Origin: Ramlibacter sp. | GTDB lineage: Bacteria > Pseudomonadota > Gammaproteobacteria > Burkholderiales > Burkholderiaceae_C | Direction of reading: 5' to 3' | DNA: 43,452 nucleotides | NCBI RefSeq assembly: GCF_013697775.1 | Contig: NZ_JACCWG010000109.1 | Span: 1-43,452, forward strand | Part shown: positions 15,291 to 24,039 of the stretch, one piece after another | Position numbering within the stretch: the stretch's first letter is position 1 | How the letters are laid out: every line of letters starts with the position of its first letter | The notes under the pieces: generated by a model | Told to the model about the DNA's origin: nothing | The model's input: the letters and a program-made list of their open reading frames with translations, nothing else | Database searches by the model: none | Made by a program: the position numbers and the translations under genes

Positions 15291-18156
15291 TGCGCGGCCC
15301 CGCACACCAGGGGCCCGAGGTGCGACTCGGCCGGCAGTGCCGCGTCGACCGCGAGCGGGAGATCGCAGCCCCCGCCGGCGAACCGGACCTGCAGCCGGTT
15401 CTCGGCCTGCACGTTCATGAGATACACCTCGCCGCGCGTGGCGACCACGAACTGCTGCGACCCAGGCATGAGCACGACCTGTGCGCCCGAAGGCACCGGC
15501 ATGCCGTCCGGCCGGCGCAGGGTGACCAGCACGTTGCGCGTGCGATGCACCGGAAAATCCACGCGCATGCCGCTGCGGGCGTAGGGCACGACTTCCTCGC
15601 GCACGCCGCCGATCTCCACGTCGAGGGGCAGTTCGTCGGAGTTCACGGTGAGCTGGTTCTTCTGGTAGGGCAGCAGCCCCGTGACCAGCGCCCGGCCGCG
15701 GCTGTCGGTGGTCGCCACCACCTGGTTGGAGCGCGACACCGCCACGCCTTCGAGGTCGCCGACCTGCACCACGGCGAACGCGCCCTGGTCGATGCGGCGC
15801 GCGCGAACGCCTGGCCTTCCAGCCAGCCCACCGAGCCGTTGGCCGACAGCCGCACGGCGTTGTTGTCCTTGCCGGCGTTCGCTTCGGCGGCGACCTGCAC
15901 ATGGTTGGTGTTCAGGGTGGCCTGGGCGCGCGCGCGCTGGCCGGCGGCATTGCTGGCGCGCACGCTCCAGCCCACCCCAGGCCCGGCCGGCGTCGCCTGC
16001 GTGGCCTGCACCGCCGTCGTCGTTGCGCCGTCCACCTGCCGCGTGGTGTTCGCGGCAAGGATCTTGCCGCCTTCCAGCGGCACCACCAGATTGACGCCGG
16101 CGCTCCAGCCGCCCGTCACCAGCTCCCGGCTCGCGTAGAGCGACAAGGACGCATTGCCCGGCAGGCGCACGCCCAGCGTCGCACCGGCCAGCGAGAAGCT
16201 GTCGGCATTCCAGCTGGTCTGCCGCGTGTAGCTCAGGCCGGCGTTGAAGGTGTCGTTCAGGCGCATGCCGCCGCCGATGCGCAGGCGGTCGCGCGCACGC
16301 GCCTCGCGCTCGCCCGCGCCGAACGCGCGGTAGTTATCCGTGGAATGCTCCCAGAGGGCGGACGCGCCGCCGCCTGGCGTCACGCGATCGATGCCGGCCA
16401 GCCAGTGCGCGCCGCTGCCGGCGTCGGATTGCGAGACCGCCAAGGCGCCCTGCGCGACCGCGTAGGTGCCCAGCAGCCGGGTAGCATCGGCGCCGATGGC
16501 CTGCCGCGCGCGCTGCAGCTCGGCGCGCGCGCCGACGGTGGTCTGCGCATCCAGGCCGTAGCGGTACGTGCCGGAAGCGAACACCGGCCCGTAGTCGTTG
16601 CTTTCGGAGCCGAAGTTGCGGCGCAGCGCGCCGGCTTCGAAGGAGAAGTCGGACAGTTCCGGTGCGAGCAGCGCGGCAGCGGTGTAGTAGCTCTGCGACA
16701 CCACCGTCTCGACGCCGCGCAGGTCGCGGACCACCACGTTGAGATCGCCCGCGCCGTTGACCAGCGGAACGTCGGTCAACGCGAACGGACCCGCCGGCAC
16801 GCTGGTGCTGGACTGGCGCTGGTTGTTCACCAGCACGTCCACCGTGGAGGGCAGGGCGGCGGAGCCGTTGATGGCGGGCATCGGTGTGGTGATGTAGCCC
16901 GGCGCCAGGGAAAAGTCGCGCGCATACCGCACGCCGCCAAAGCGCACCGGGCGGCTCCAGGCGCCCGCGCTGCCGATGGCATCGCCCACCACCAGCGACT
17001 CCATGGTGCCCGGCCAGTCCTTGCGCGCGTAGGTTTCGGTGCGCACATGCCGCAGGCCATCGCTGCTGCTGCTGGTGAGCGCGCTGCCGCTGACCAGCGC
17101 GCCCAGGTGATTGAAGGCCACCATCTCCACCAGGCCGCCGCGGCTGCTGCTTCCCTCGCCCGCGGTCATGGTGACGTCGTAGTTCAGGTAAACGCCCGGC
17201 GACGCCTTGTTCGGAAGATCGCGCTCGGTGCCGGACATGGAAATGCGGGTGCCGTCGAACGCCTCGGGCTGCGCGTCGATCACCAGCTGCAGCTTGCTGC
17301 GGTCGATGCGGTAGTGCAGGCCGGTCGCCGCGTCCAGCGCATAGCCGGCCCCGTCGCTGTCGCTGAACACCACGGTGTCGCCGGCCGGGCGCAGCCGGGC
17401 GGTTTTCCATGTCGCTGCTGGCAGGATCACCCGCCCGTCGGCAAGACGCTCCACGCGCACGACGTCGGGCAGCACGCTGCCGTTCACCTGCACGTCCAGC
17501 AGCAGCGTTTCGGGGCGGCGGCCCGGCGGCGGTGACGGTGGCGGGAGGGCGCTAGGCCGCGCCAGCGCCAGCAGCTCGCGCGCGGGAGCAGGTGCGGCGG
17601 GCGGCTGCACAGGCGGCTGGACAGCGGCCAGCGCAACCTGGAGAGGAGCAGGTGCAGCCGAAGGGCGCACCGGCGTCGGCGCCGTAGCCACGGGTGCGGC
17701 AACCGGTGCCGCAACGCGTGCGGGCGCCGGCGCGCGCGGCGCCTTCGGCGCGACGGCATCCAGCTGAAGCACCCAGCTGTCGGCCACACGCCGCAGGCGC
17801 GGCAACACGTCCTGGTCCACCTGCATCTCCAGGCGGGTGCCCTGTGGCGTGTCGCTCATCGTCATTGTCTGCAGCGGGCCCGAGCCGCCCGCCGGCACCT
17901 GCGGCAAGGGATGGCCGAGTGCAACCTGCGAAGCCTCCCACAGCAGGGCGACGCGGTAGGGCGGCGCCTGCGACGTGCCCGACCACATCAGCACCGGTTC
18001 GCTGGTGTTGCCGCGCAGCTGCACCTGAACGGCGGAATTGGGTTGCGGCACCAGGCTCACATCCAGCGGAGGCTGCGCGGACCAGGCGGGCGAAAGCACG
18101 GCTGCGCCCGCGAGAGCGGCCAAACCGTGCAATGGAAGCCGTGGGGGAGGGCGCAT
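15287..18156 (-). pseudogene. Outer-membrane usher of an SCPU pilus (one frameshift near 15800)
   Basis: Chaperone-usher assembly platform. The ATG at 18156 overlaps the chaperone stop and starts a signal peptide (RLPLHGLAALAGAAVLSPAWS). Residues about 30-125 are a small extra domain. A Pro/Ala-rich linker of about 70 residues follows, then the usher N-domain (PETLLLDVQVNGSVLPDVVR), the barrel (GVYLNYDVTMTAGEGSSSRG, then STVDVLVNNQRQSSTSVPAG, then GDLNVVVRDLRGVETVVSQS) and the C-terminal domains. The frame breaks in GCGTTCGCGCGCGCCGCATC near 15793-15806: one missing G would restore AFAARRIDQGAFAVVQVGDL. The rest of the protein (to ...GPLVCGAAQ, 15287) lies in the next frame. It is either a real inactivating deletion or a sequencing error in a GC repeat; everything else looks intact. 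Confidence 0.85.
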
Positions 18157-18884
18157 CAGCGAAGGCGAGGCGGCAGCTCCACGGACAGGGCACCGGCGGT
18201 GGTTTCGGCAGTGACGGTCACTGCGCCCGCCGAGGCCGGCGGATCGAGCGTCCACTGCTTCCAGCGGTCCGTGAGCACCGTCGCGGGCGAACCGATCTCG
18301 CGCTGCCATCCGGTGCCCGTGGCGACCAGCTTCAGCAGCTTGACGCGCTTGCCGCCCTGGTTGTCCAGGCGCACGCAGGCAGGAGCGGCTGCGCAGCGCA
18401 CCAGTTGTGCATGGTGCTGGGTCTTCTCGCGCGTGCCGACGAAGACCGGCAGGCTGTGGCGGAACTGCAGGCGAACCGCGGCACTGTCGCCGGTACTCGG
18501 TGCGGTTTCCGTGGTGACGTCCTCCAGGATCAGCCGGTAGGCGAGTTCCTGCGCCGGCGGTTGCCGGCGCAGTGCCACGCGAAAGATCTGGCTTGCGCCC
18601 GGTGCCACATTGGCCACCGGCGGCACCACCAGCAGGTCGGCGCTTTCCGCGTAGCGGTCGGCACCCTCCACCTGTTCCCAGGCCAGCGCCTGGGCCTGAA
18701 ACGTCATCGGCCTGTCGCTGTTGTTGCTGAGCGTGACGGACGCCACGCGGCGTGCCGCCGACAGCTCCACCAGCACCGGCGCGATCAGCTGGGCGCCGGC
18801 CGTGCCGGCGGCCAGGCCGAGCGCCAGGGCCGCGCCCAGCCGCAACAGACTGCGCCGCCAGCCGGCGCGGGAAGCGACAGTCAT
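18156..18884 (-). CDS. Periplasmic pilus assembly chaperone (PapD-like)
   Basis: A 242-residue two-domain immunoglobulin-like chaperone. The signal peptide is RSLLRLGAALALGLAAGTAGA. The N-domain begins QLIAPVLVELSAARRVASVTLSN, with the family pattern AxSxxLxN and the G1 region VANVAPGASQIFRVALRR. The C-domain follows (FRHSLPVFVGTRE). It folds subunits in the periplasm and hands them to the usher. The ATG at 18884 gives a proper signal peptide; the track's ORF to 19502 runs through the upstream subunit gene in another frame. It sits 17 bases after the first subunit gene and overlaps the usher start by ATGA. Confidence 0.88.
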   Translation of the reverse strand: MTVASRAGWRRSLLRLGAALALGLAAGTAGAQLIAPVLVELSAARRVASVTLSNNSDRPMTFQAQALAWEQVEGADRYAESADLLVVPPVANVAPGASQIFRVALRRQPPAQELAYRLILEDVTTETAPSTGDSAAVRLQFRHSLPVFVGTREKTQHHAQLVRCAAAPACVRLDNQGGKRVKLLKLVATGTGWQREIGSPATVLTDRWKQWTLDPPASAGAVTVTAETTAGALSVELPPRLR

Positions 18885-18901
18885 TGCCAGCCCGCCTGGG
18901 T

Positions 18902-19399
18902 TCAATAGTCGACGTTGACGGTGACCGTCTTTGCGTAGCTGCCGGCGGGCAGCGCCTTGAAGTTCGCCGCGAGGATGCGGCCGTGCAGCGCCACGGTCTG
19001 CAGGCTGCCGTTCTGCGTGATGGACAGGGTGTCCGCGCTTAAAGCGGCACTTGCCAGGTCGTTGGAGCCGGTGCAGGCCGACAGGCACAGGTTGAATGCC
19101 AGGGTGTGGGTGGCGCCGTCGTCCATCTCGCGCGTCGTGGCCGAGTAGATGGTGGGGCTGAGGCCGGTGCTGCAGGCCACCTGGAAGCCGGAGCCGCTGT
19201 TGGCGGCCTTGTTGCCGCTGCTGGCCAGCGCCACCACGGAGCCGAAGTCGATCGCCGCACCGGATGCGGAGATCTCGCAAGCGGCCGTCAGGGTGGTCTG
19301 CACATCGACGGAGCCTCCCACGGTGGCGGCGTGCGAGCTGAATGCCATGGAGGCGAGGCCGGCTGCGGCCAGCGCGGAAATAAGAATGCGTTTCGACAT
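18902..19399 (-). CDS. Spore coat protein U (SCPU)-domain pilus subunit, first gene of the operon
   Basis: A 165-residue secreted subunit, probably the main pilin by position. The signal peptide is SKRILISALAAAGLASMAFSS with cleavage near SHAA. The mature part begins TVGGSVDVQTTLTAACEISA and carries the SCPU pattern AIDFGSVVALASSG, two pairs of Cys, and the C-terminal AGSYAKTVTVNVDY. The start at 19399 has GGAGG eight bases upstream, so the track's extra 11 residues are not needed. It heads the order subunit, chaperone, usher, subunit. Confidence 0.88.
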   Translation of the reverse strand: MSKRILISALAAAGLASMAFSSHAATVGGSVDVQTTLTAACEISASGAAIDFGSVVALASSGNKAANSGSGFQVACSTGLSPTIYSATTREMDDGATHTLAFNLCLSACTGSNDLASAALSADTLSITQNGSLQTVALHGRILAANFKALPAGSYAKTVTVNVDY

Positions 19400-19428
19400 G
19401 ATTTGGTTCCTCCAACGGTTTGAACAAC

Positions 19429-19483
19429 ACACCTGCGGGTCGCTGCCCTCGCCGTAACTCCTGCAGGTGTCCAGTCACTTTAG
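19429..19483 (-). promoter_or_regulatory. Leader of the pilus operon with an inverted repeat and a possible -10 box
   Basis: ACACCTGC (19429-19436) and GCAGGTGT (19463-19470) are a perfect 8-bp inverted repeat with a 26-bp spacer. On the minus strand TAAAGT (about 19483-19478) could be the -10 box, which would place the repeat in the early 5' UTR. It may form an RNA hairpin or be an operator. Confidence 0.35.
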
Positions 19484-19526
19484 GGTTGAGGCGCCGCGCC
19501 ACTGCTGCCGAGTTCCTTAGCGCGCC

Positions 19527-19544
19527 CTAGGCGAATTGCCTAAG
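19527..19544. promoter_or_regulatory. Palindrome upstream of the pilus operon, candidate activator site
   Basis: CTAGGCGAATTGCCTAAG contains the perfect repeat TAGGC-GAATT-GCCTA. A further half-site-like CCTTAG lies seven bases to its left. It is about 45-60 bases upstream of the possible -10 box of the pilus operon, a position typical of LuxR/NarL-type response-regulator activation sites. It could equally serve glyQ on the other strand. The binding protein is unknown. Confidence 0.35.
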
Positions 19545-19590
19545 CGCCTGCGCCACACGCCGCCACCCCCAGCGTGCTGCTGTGCCCGCC

Positions 19591-19596
19591 TACAAT
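19591..19596 (+). promoter_or_regulatory. Candidate -10 box of glyQS
   Basis: TACAAT is a near-consensus -10 hexamer about 67 bases before the glyQ ATG. No clear -35 element is present, and no T-box or glycine-riboswitch-like structure was recognised in the leader. Confidence 0.4.
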
Positions 19597-19662
19597 CGAA
19601 AGCTTTGGCCGCCGTGGCATTCCCGCAACGTGCGCGGCATCGGCCGGCCCTTCCAGGTCTCT

Positions 19663-20568
19663 ATGCTCACTTTCCAGCAACTCATCCTGAAGCTGCAGTC
19701 GTACTGGGACGCCCAGGGCTGCGCGCTGCTGCAGCCGTACGACATGGAGGTCGGCGCCGGCACCTCGCACACCGCCACCTTCCTGCGCGCCATCGGCCCC
19801 GAGCCGTGGAAGGCCGCCTACGTGCAGCCCAGCCGGCGGCCGAAAGATGGCCGCTACGGCCAGAACCCGAACCGCATGCAGCACTACTACCAGTTCCAGG
19901 TGGTGTTGAAGCCCGCGCCGGCCGACATCCTGGAGCTGTACCTGGGCTCGCTGGAAGCGGTGGGATTCGACTTGAAGAAAAACGACATCCGTTTCGTCGA
20001 GGACGACTGGGAGAACCCGACACTGGGGGCGTGGGGCCTGGGCTGGGAAGTCTGGCTGAACGGCATGGAGGTGACGCAGTTCACCTACTTCCAGCAGGTC
20101 GGCGGCATCGACTGCAAGCCGATCACCGGCGAGATCACCTACGGCCTGGAGCGCCTTGCCATGTACCTGCAGGGCGTGGACAACGTCTACAACCTGCAGT
20201 GGACCGACGGCCTCACCTATGGCGACGTCTACCACCAGAACGAGGTGGAGCAGTCCACCTACAACTTCGAGCACAGCGACGCCGAGTTCCTGTTCACCGC
20301 CTTCGGCGCGTACGAGAAGCAGGCCGGGCACCTGATGGAGCAGCAGCTGGCGCTGCCCGCCTACGAGCAGGTGCTGAAGGCCGCGCACACCTTCAACCTG
20401 CTGGACGCGCGCGGCGCGATCAGCGTGACCGAACGCGCGGCCTACATCGGCCGCATCCGCAACCTGGCGCGCAGCGTGGCGCAGAGTTACTACGAGAGCC
20501 GCGAGCGGCTGGATTTTCCGATGGCGCCGCGCGAATGGGTGGCGCGGATGCAGAAGAAGGCGGCTTGA
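19663..20568 (+). CDS. glyQ: Glycine--tRNA ligase alpha subunit
   Basis: Catalytic subunit of the bacterial alpha2beta2 glycyl-tRNA synthetase, charging tRNA-Gly in the cytosol. The start [20 protein letters not shown] is the canonical N-terminus; the track's ATG at 19582 adds 27 residues not found in the family. Conserved class II elements include [40 protein letters not shown] and [20 protein letters not shown]. Length (301) is standard. Only one base separates its stop codon from glyS. Confidence 0.97.
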   Translation: MLTFQQLILKLQSYWDAQGCALLQPYDMEVGAGTSHTATFLRAIGPEPWKAAYVQPSRRPKDGRYGQNPNRMQHYYQFQVVLKPAPADILELYLGSLEAVGFDLKKNDIRFVEDDWENPTLGAWGLGWEVWLNGMEVTQFTYFQQVGGIDCKPITGEITYGLERLAMYLQGVDNVYNLQWTDGLTYGDVYHQNEVEQSTYNFEHSDAEFLFTAFGAYEKQAGHLMEQQLALPAYEQVLKAAHTFNLLDARGAISVTERAAYIGRIRNLARSVAQSYYESRERLDFPMAPREWVARMQKKAA

Positions 20569-20569
20569 G

Positions 20570-22672
20570 ATGGCAGCGACAACCAAGAACCTGCTGGTCG
20601 AACTGTTCGTCGAGGAACTGCCGCCCAAGGCGCTCAAGAAGCTTGGCGAGGCGTTTGCGAACGAGATTTTCGGAACATTGCGCAAGCTCGACTATCTCGA
20701 CGCTGCATCTATTCAAACGGTTTATGCCTCCCCTCGCAGGCTTGGCGTCCACATCACAGCGGTTCGATCGGTTTGTCCCGATGTGCCCGTCCGAACACGG
20801 CTGCTGCCGGTTGGTGTTGCGTTCGGGCCGGCTGGCGAGCCGTCGGACTCCCTGCTGAAACGCCTCGACAAGGAGGGAGCATCTCTCGCTGAAACCAAGC
20901 GCGCCTTTGAAGGCGGAAAGGAGTTCGTGTTTCTTGAGAGATTGGCGGTGGGCCGGCCGCTTGTGGATGGATTGCAGGGCGCACTGCTGGTTGCCATCGA
21001 GAACCTGCCGATTCCCAAGGTCATGACCTACCAGCTAGCCGACGGGACGGACGTGAAATTCGTGCGGCCGGCGCATGCGCTGGTCGCGCTGCACGGCAAC
21101 GAGGTGGTGCCGGTGCAGGCGCTGGGCCTGCAGGCCGGACGCACCACGCGCGGCCACCGCTTCGAAGCCGCTGTCGAACGCATCGAGATCGCGGATGCCG
21201 ACAGCTATGCGCAAACGCTGGAGCGCGACGGCGCGGTCATCGCGAGCTTCCAGGCCCGCCGCGCCGAGATCGCGCGGCAGCTCGCCGACGCTGCGCAGAA
21301 GGTCGGCGGCGGCGTGCAGCCGATCGATGACGCCGCGCTGCTGGACGAAGTGACGGCGCTGGTCGAGCGGCCCAACGTTCTGGTCTGCGCGTTCGAGCGC
21401 GAGTTCCTCGACGTGCCGCAGGAATGCCTCATCCTCACGATGAAGGCCAACCAGAAATACTTTCCGCTGCTGGATGCCGGCGGCAAGCTCACCAACAAAT
21501 TCCTGGTGGTCAGCAACATCCGCCCGGCCGACGCCAGCGCCGTGGTCGGCGGCAACGAGCGCGTGGTGCGCCCGCGCCTGGCCGACGCCAAATTCTTCTT
21601 CGACCAGGACCGCAAGAAGCCGCTGGAGTCGCGCGTTGCCGGCCTGTCGAAGGTGGTCTACCACAACAAGCTGGGCACCCAGGGCGAGCGCATCGAGCGC
21701 GTGCGCGCCATTGCCAGGGTGATCGGCGCGCGGCTGGGCGACGACTTGCTCGCGCACAACGCCGACCGCGCGGCGCTGCTCGCCAAGGCCGACCTGCTGA
21801 CCGACATGGTGGGCGAATTCCCCGAGCTGCAGGGCATCATGGGCGGCTACTACGCGCGCCACGACGGCCTGGGCGAGGACATCGCCTTCGCCATCGAGGA
21901 CCACTACCGTCCGCGCTTCGCCGGCGACGCGCTGCCGCGCAACCGCGTCGGCCTGGTGGTCGCGCTGGCCGACAAGCTGGAAACGCTGGCCGGCCTGTTC
22001 GCCATCGGGCAATTGCCCACCGGCGACAAGGACCCGTTCGCGCTGCGCCGCCATGCGCTGGGCATCGTGCGCATGCTGATGGGGCAGGACCTGCCGCTGG
22101 CCGTCGGCGAGCTGGTCGCCCAGGCGCTGGCCCTGTTCCCGCAGGCCGAGGCCAAGACCGGCGCGCTGCTGGCCGACTTCATCTTCGAACGCCTGGCGGG
22201 CCTGCTGCGCGAGCAGGGCTACAGCACGCAGGAAGTCGACGCGGTGCTGGCGCTGCGCCCGCAGCGCCTGGGCGACGTCGCCAAGCGGCTCGCCGCGGTG
22301 CGGGCCTTCGCTGCGCTGCCGGAAGCGCCCGCGCTGGCGGCCGCCAACAAGCGCATCGGCAACATCCTGAAGAAGGCCGACGGCCGGGTCGATCCGCACG
22401 TGAGCGACGTGCTGCTGCAGGAGGACGCGGAAAAGGCGCTCCACGCCGCCATGGGCAGCATCGGGCCGCAGGCGCATGCGCAGTTCGAGGCGGGCGACTA
22501 CACCGCTTCGCTGCAGACCCTGGCCGCCCTGCGCGGCCCGGTGGATGCGTTCTTCGATGGCGTGATGGTCAACGCCGAGCAGCCGGACCTGCGCCTGAAC
22601 CGGCTCGGCCTGCTGTCGATGCTGCACCAGGCGATGAACCGCGTGGCGGACCTGTCGCGGTTGGCAAGCTGA
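20570..22672 (+). CDS. glyS: Glycine--tRNA ligase beta subunit
   Basis: The tRNA-binding beta subunit, 700 residues, full length. The N-terminus NLLVELFVEELPPKALKKLG, the tract LTMKANQKYFPLLDAGGKL, the HD-like region GIMGGYYARHDGLGEDIAFA and the C-terminal anticodon-binding (DALR-like) part ending MLHQAMNRVADLSRLAS are all typical. From about 20640 to 21060 the DNA uses many A- or T-ending codons (for example TCTATTCAAACGGTTTATGC), unlike glyQ and the rest of glyS, which end almost always in G or C. This suggests a recombined segment, although the protein stays normal. Confidence 0.96.
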   Translation: MAATTKNLLVELFVEELPPKALKKLGEAFANEIFGTLRKLDYLDAASIQTVYASPRRLGVHITAVRSVCPDVPVRTRLLPVGVAFGPAGEPSDSLLKRLDKEGASLAETKRAFEGGKEFVFLERLAVGRPLVDGLQGALLVAIENLPIPKVMTYQLADGTDVKFVRPAHALVALHGNEVVPVQALGLQAGRTTRGHRFEAAVERIEIADADSYAQTLERDGAVIASFQARRAEIARQLADAAQKVGGGVQPIDDAALLDEVTALVERPNVLVCAFEREFLDVPQECLILTMKANQKYFPLLDAGGKLTNKFLVVSNIRPADASAVVGGNERVVRPRLADAKFFFDQDRKKPLESRVAGLSKVVYHNKLGTQGERIERVRAIARVIGARLGDDLLAHNADRAALLAKADLLTDMVGEFPELQGIMGGYYARHDGLGEDIAFAIEDHYRPRFAGDALPRNRVGLVVALADKLETLAGLFAIGQLPTGDKDPFALRRHALGIVRMLMGQDLPLAVGELVAQALALFPQAEAKTGALLADFIFERLAGLLREQGYSTQEVDAVLALRPQRLGDVAKRLAAVRAFAALPEAPALAAANKRIGNILKKADGRVDPHVSDVLLQEDAEKALHAAMGSIGPQAHAQFEAGDYTASLQTLAALRGPVDAFFDGVMVNAEQPDLRLNRLGLLSMLHQAMNRVADLSRLAS

Positions 22673-22695
22673 AGCGTGGACCGGATAATCGACGC

Positions 22696-23019
22696 GTGAA
22701 CCGGCAGCAACAGATCGACGACTTCCTGCTGGAAATGCATCGGCTCGCAGTGGCGCGCCTTCGTGCGGAGCCTGCCCGGATCGCGGACGTTGCCGCCTTG
22801 CTGGCGCGCTGGCGCGCGCTGAACGGCGAAACCCGCTCGGACGCCTACCGTGATGAATGGAACCAACTGGTCGCACTCGGCGTCGAGGCGATTGAGCGTG
22901 AAGCATGCGCGCCCACCGAACACGCCGCCGCACTGCGCAACATCTCCCCACTGTCGGTGCTGGTGACCCAGCAAGAGCGCGGTGCGCTGCTGCGTGCCGC
23001 ACGGCGCGCTTCGCCATGA
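22696..23019 (+). CDS. Small unrecognised protein paired with a nucleotidyltransferase-like gene
   Basis: A 107-residue protein starting at a GTG (MNRQQQIDDFLLEMHRLAVA), rich in Arg, Ala and Leu and predicted helical, with no membrane segment. I do not recognise a named family. Its ATGA overlap with the next gene (stop 23017-23019, next start 23016) shows the two are a translationally coupled pair. Such small-protein-plus-nucleotidyltransferase pairs resemble AbiE/MNT-type toxin-antitoxin modules, but that is inference from arrangement only. The pair lies between glyS and gmhB, genes that I expect to be adjacent in related genomes. The reading frame is buried in a longer shadow ORF (21424-23019) on the ORF track. 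Confidence 0.6.
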   Translation: MNRQQQIDDFLLEMHRLAVARLRAEPARIADVAALLARWRALNGETRSDAYRDEWNQLVALGVEAIEREACAPTEHAAALRNISPLSVLVTQQERGALLRAARRASP

Positions 23020-23450
23020 AGCGGTCCGAAGTCGAGCACGTGCTGCGCGCGGCCGCGGCCATCACGCAGGAGCATTCCTTTGTGGTGGTGGGCAGCCAGG
23101 CGATTCTGCTGGCCTATCCGCACGCACCCGAAGAGTTGCTGGTGTCGCGTGAGCTCGATTTATATCCGGCGCTCAATCCCGGGAAGGCCGACCTGATCGA
23201 TGGCGCGATCGGTGCCATGTCGAGTTTCGACGAAACGTTCGGCTATCACGCCGATGGCGTCGGCCCCGAAACTGCCGTGATGTCGTCGGATTGGCAGAGT
23301 CGAATGCAGTTGTTTTATGTGGGCGGCCGTCGCATGCTCGATGCCGACGTCCTGCTGCAGCGCATCGGCCAGCTGGACATCGCTGCGCATCCTGTCGCCG
23401 CTATTTCCGAATGGGCGCGCCGCCGGTCCCTGGAGGCTCGATCCGCATGA
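23016..23450 (+). CDS. Nucleotidyltransferase-like protein (DUF6036-like), possibly shortened
   Basis: A 144-residue protein whose N-terminal half looks like a minimal nucleotidyltransferase: FVVVGSQAILLAYP gives the GS motif and VSRELDLYPAL the acidic motif, followed by LIDGAIGAMSSFDETFGYHA. Related proteins, as I know them, continue with a helical segment (HDLxxxKLxAxRxKD) before an end like LLQRIGQLDIAAHPVAAISE. Here the acidic-end segment follows almost at once after MQLFYVGGRRMLDAD, so an in-frame internal loss is suspected. It starts at 23016 overlapping the upstream small gene, and its own stop overlaps the gmhB start (ATGA). Function is unproven; a toxin role is only a guess. Confidence 0.6.
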   Translation: MKRSEVEHVLRAAAAITQEHSFVVVGSQAILLAYPHAPEELLVSRELDLYPALNPGKADLIDGAIGAMSSFDETFGYHADGVGPETAVMSSDWQSRMQLFYVGGRRMLDADVLLQRIGQLDIAAHPVAAISEWARRRSLEARSA

Positions 23451-24016
23451 AACTCGCCATCCTCGACCGCGACGGCACCATCAACGCCGACAGCGACGAG
23501 TTCATCAAGTCGCCCGACGAATGGCAGCCGCTGCCCGGGGCGCTGGAGGCGATCGCGCGGCTGAACCATGCGGGCTGGCACGTGGTGGTGGCGTCCAACC
23601 AGTCGGGCCTGGGCCGCGGCCTGTTCGACGTGGCGACGCTCAACGCCGTGCACGCCAAGATGCACAAGGCGCTGGCGGCCGTCGGCGGGCGCATCGACGC
23701 CGTGTTCTATTGCCCGCACAGCCCGGACGAGGGCTGCCGCTGCCGCAAGCCGCTGCCGGGGCTGTTCGAGCAGATCGGCGAGCGCCTGGGCGTCGACCTG
23801 AAGCAGGTGCCGGTGGTCGGCGACACGGTGCGCGACCTGCAGGCAGGCGTGGCGGTCGGCTGCGCGCCGCACCTGGTGCTCACCGGCAAGGCCGCCGCGC
23901 TGCGCGGCCAGCCGCTGCCGGCGGAGTTTCCCGCCGGCACGCAGGTGCACGAGGACCTCTGCGCGTTCGCCGACTGGCTGGTCAAGCGCGTCCCGCCGCC
24001 CGCCAAGCCGGCCTGA
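23447..24016 (+). CDS. gmhB: D-glycero-beta-D-manno-heptose 1,7-bisphosphate 7-phosphatase
   Basis: HAD-superfamily phosphatase in ADP-heptose synthesis for the LPS inner core. The start MKLAILDRDGTINADSDEFI carries the catalytic pair Asp7 and Asp9. Substrate and zinc motifs are visible as VASNQSGLGRGLF and CPHSPDEGCRCRKP, and the late acidic motif as VVGDTVRDLQAGVAVG. Length (189) is normal. GGAGG lies about ten bases before the ATG, so it can be translated independently despite overlapping the upstream gene by four bases. The track buries it inside a longer frame starting at 23291. Confidence 0.95.
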   Translation: MKLAILDRDGTINADSDEFIKSPDEWQPLPGALEAIARLNHAGWHVVVASNQSGLGRGLFDVATLNAVHAKMHKALAAVGGRIDAVFYCPHSPDEGCRCRKPLPGLFEQIGERLGVDLKQVPVVGDTVRDLQAGVAVGCAPHLVLTGKAAALRGQPLPAEFPAGTQVHEDLCAFADWLVKRVPPPAKPA

Positions 24017-24039
24017 GCGCGGCCGTCAACCGCGCTGCC

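Noticed and set aside
15248-17535. Long plus-strand ORFs over the pilus operon
   Set aside because: Antisense shadows of the usher and the SCPU gene, which have signal peptides and recognisable domains.
19483-19662. Glycine riboswitch or T-box ahead of glyQ
   Set aside because: No recognisable riboswitch core was seen; only a -10-like TACAAT and a palindrome that may belong to the pilus operon.
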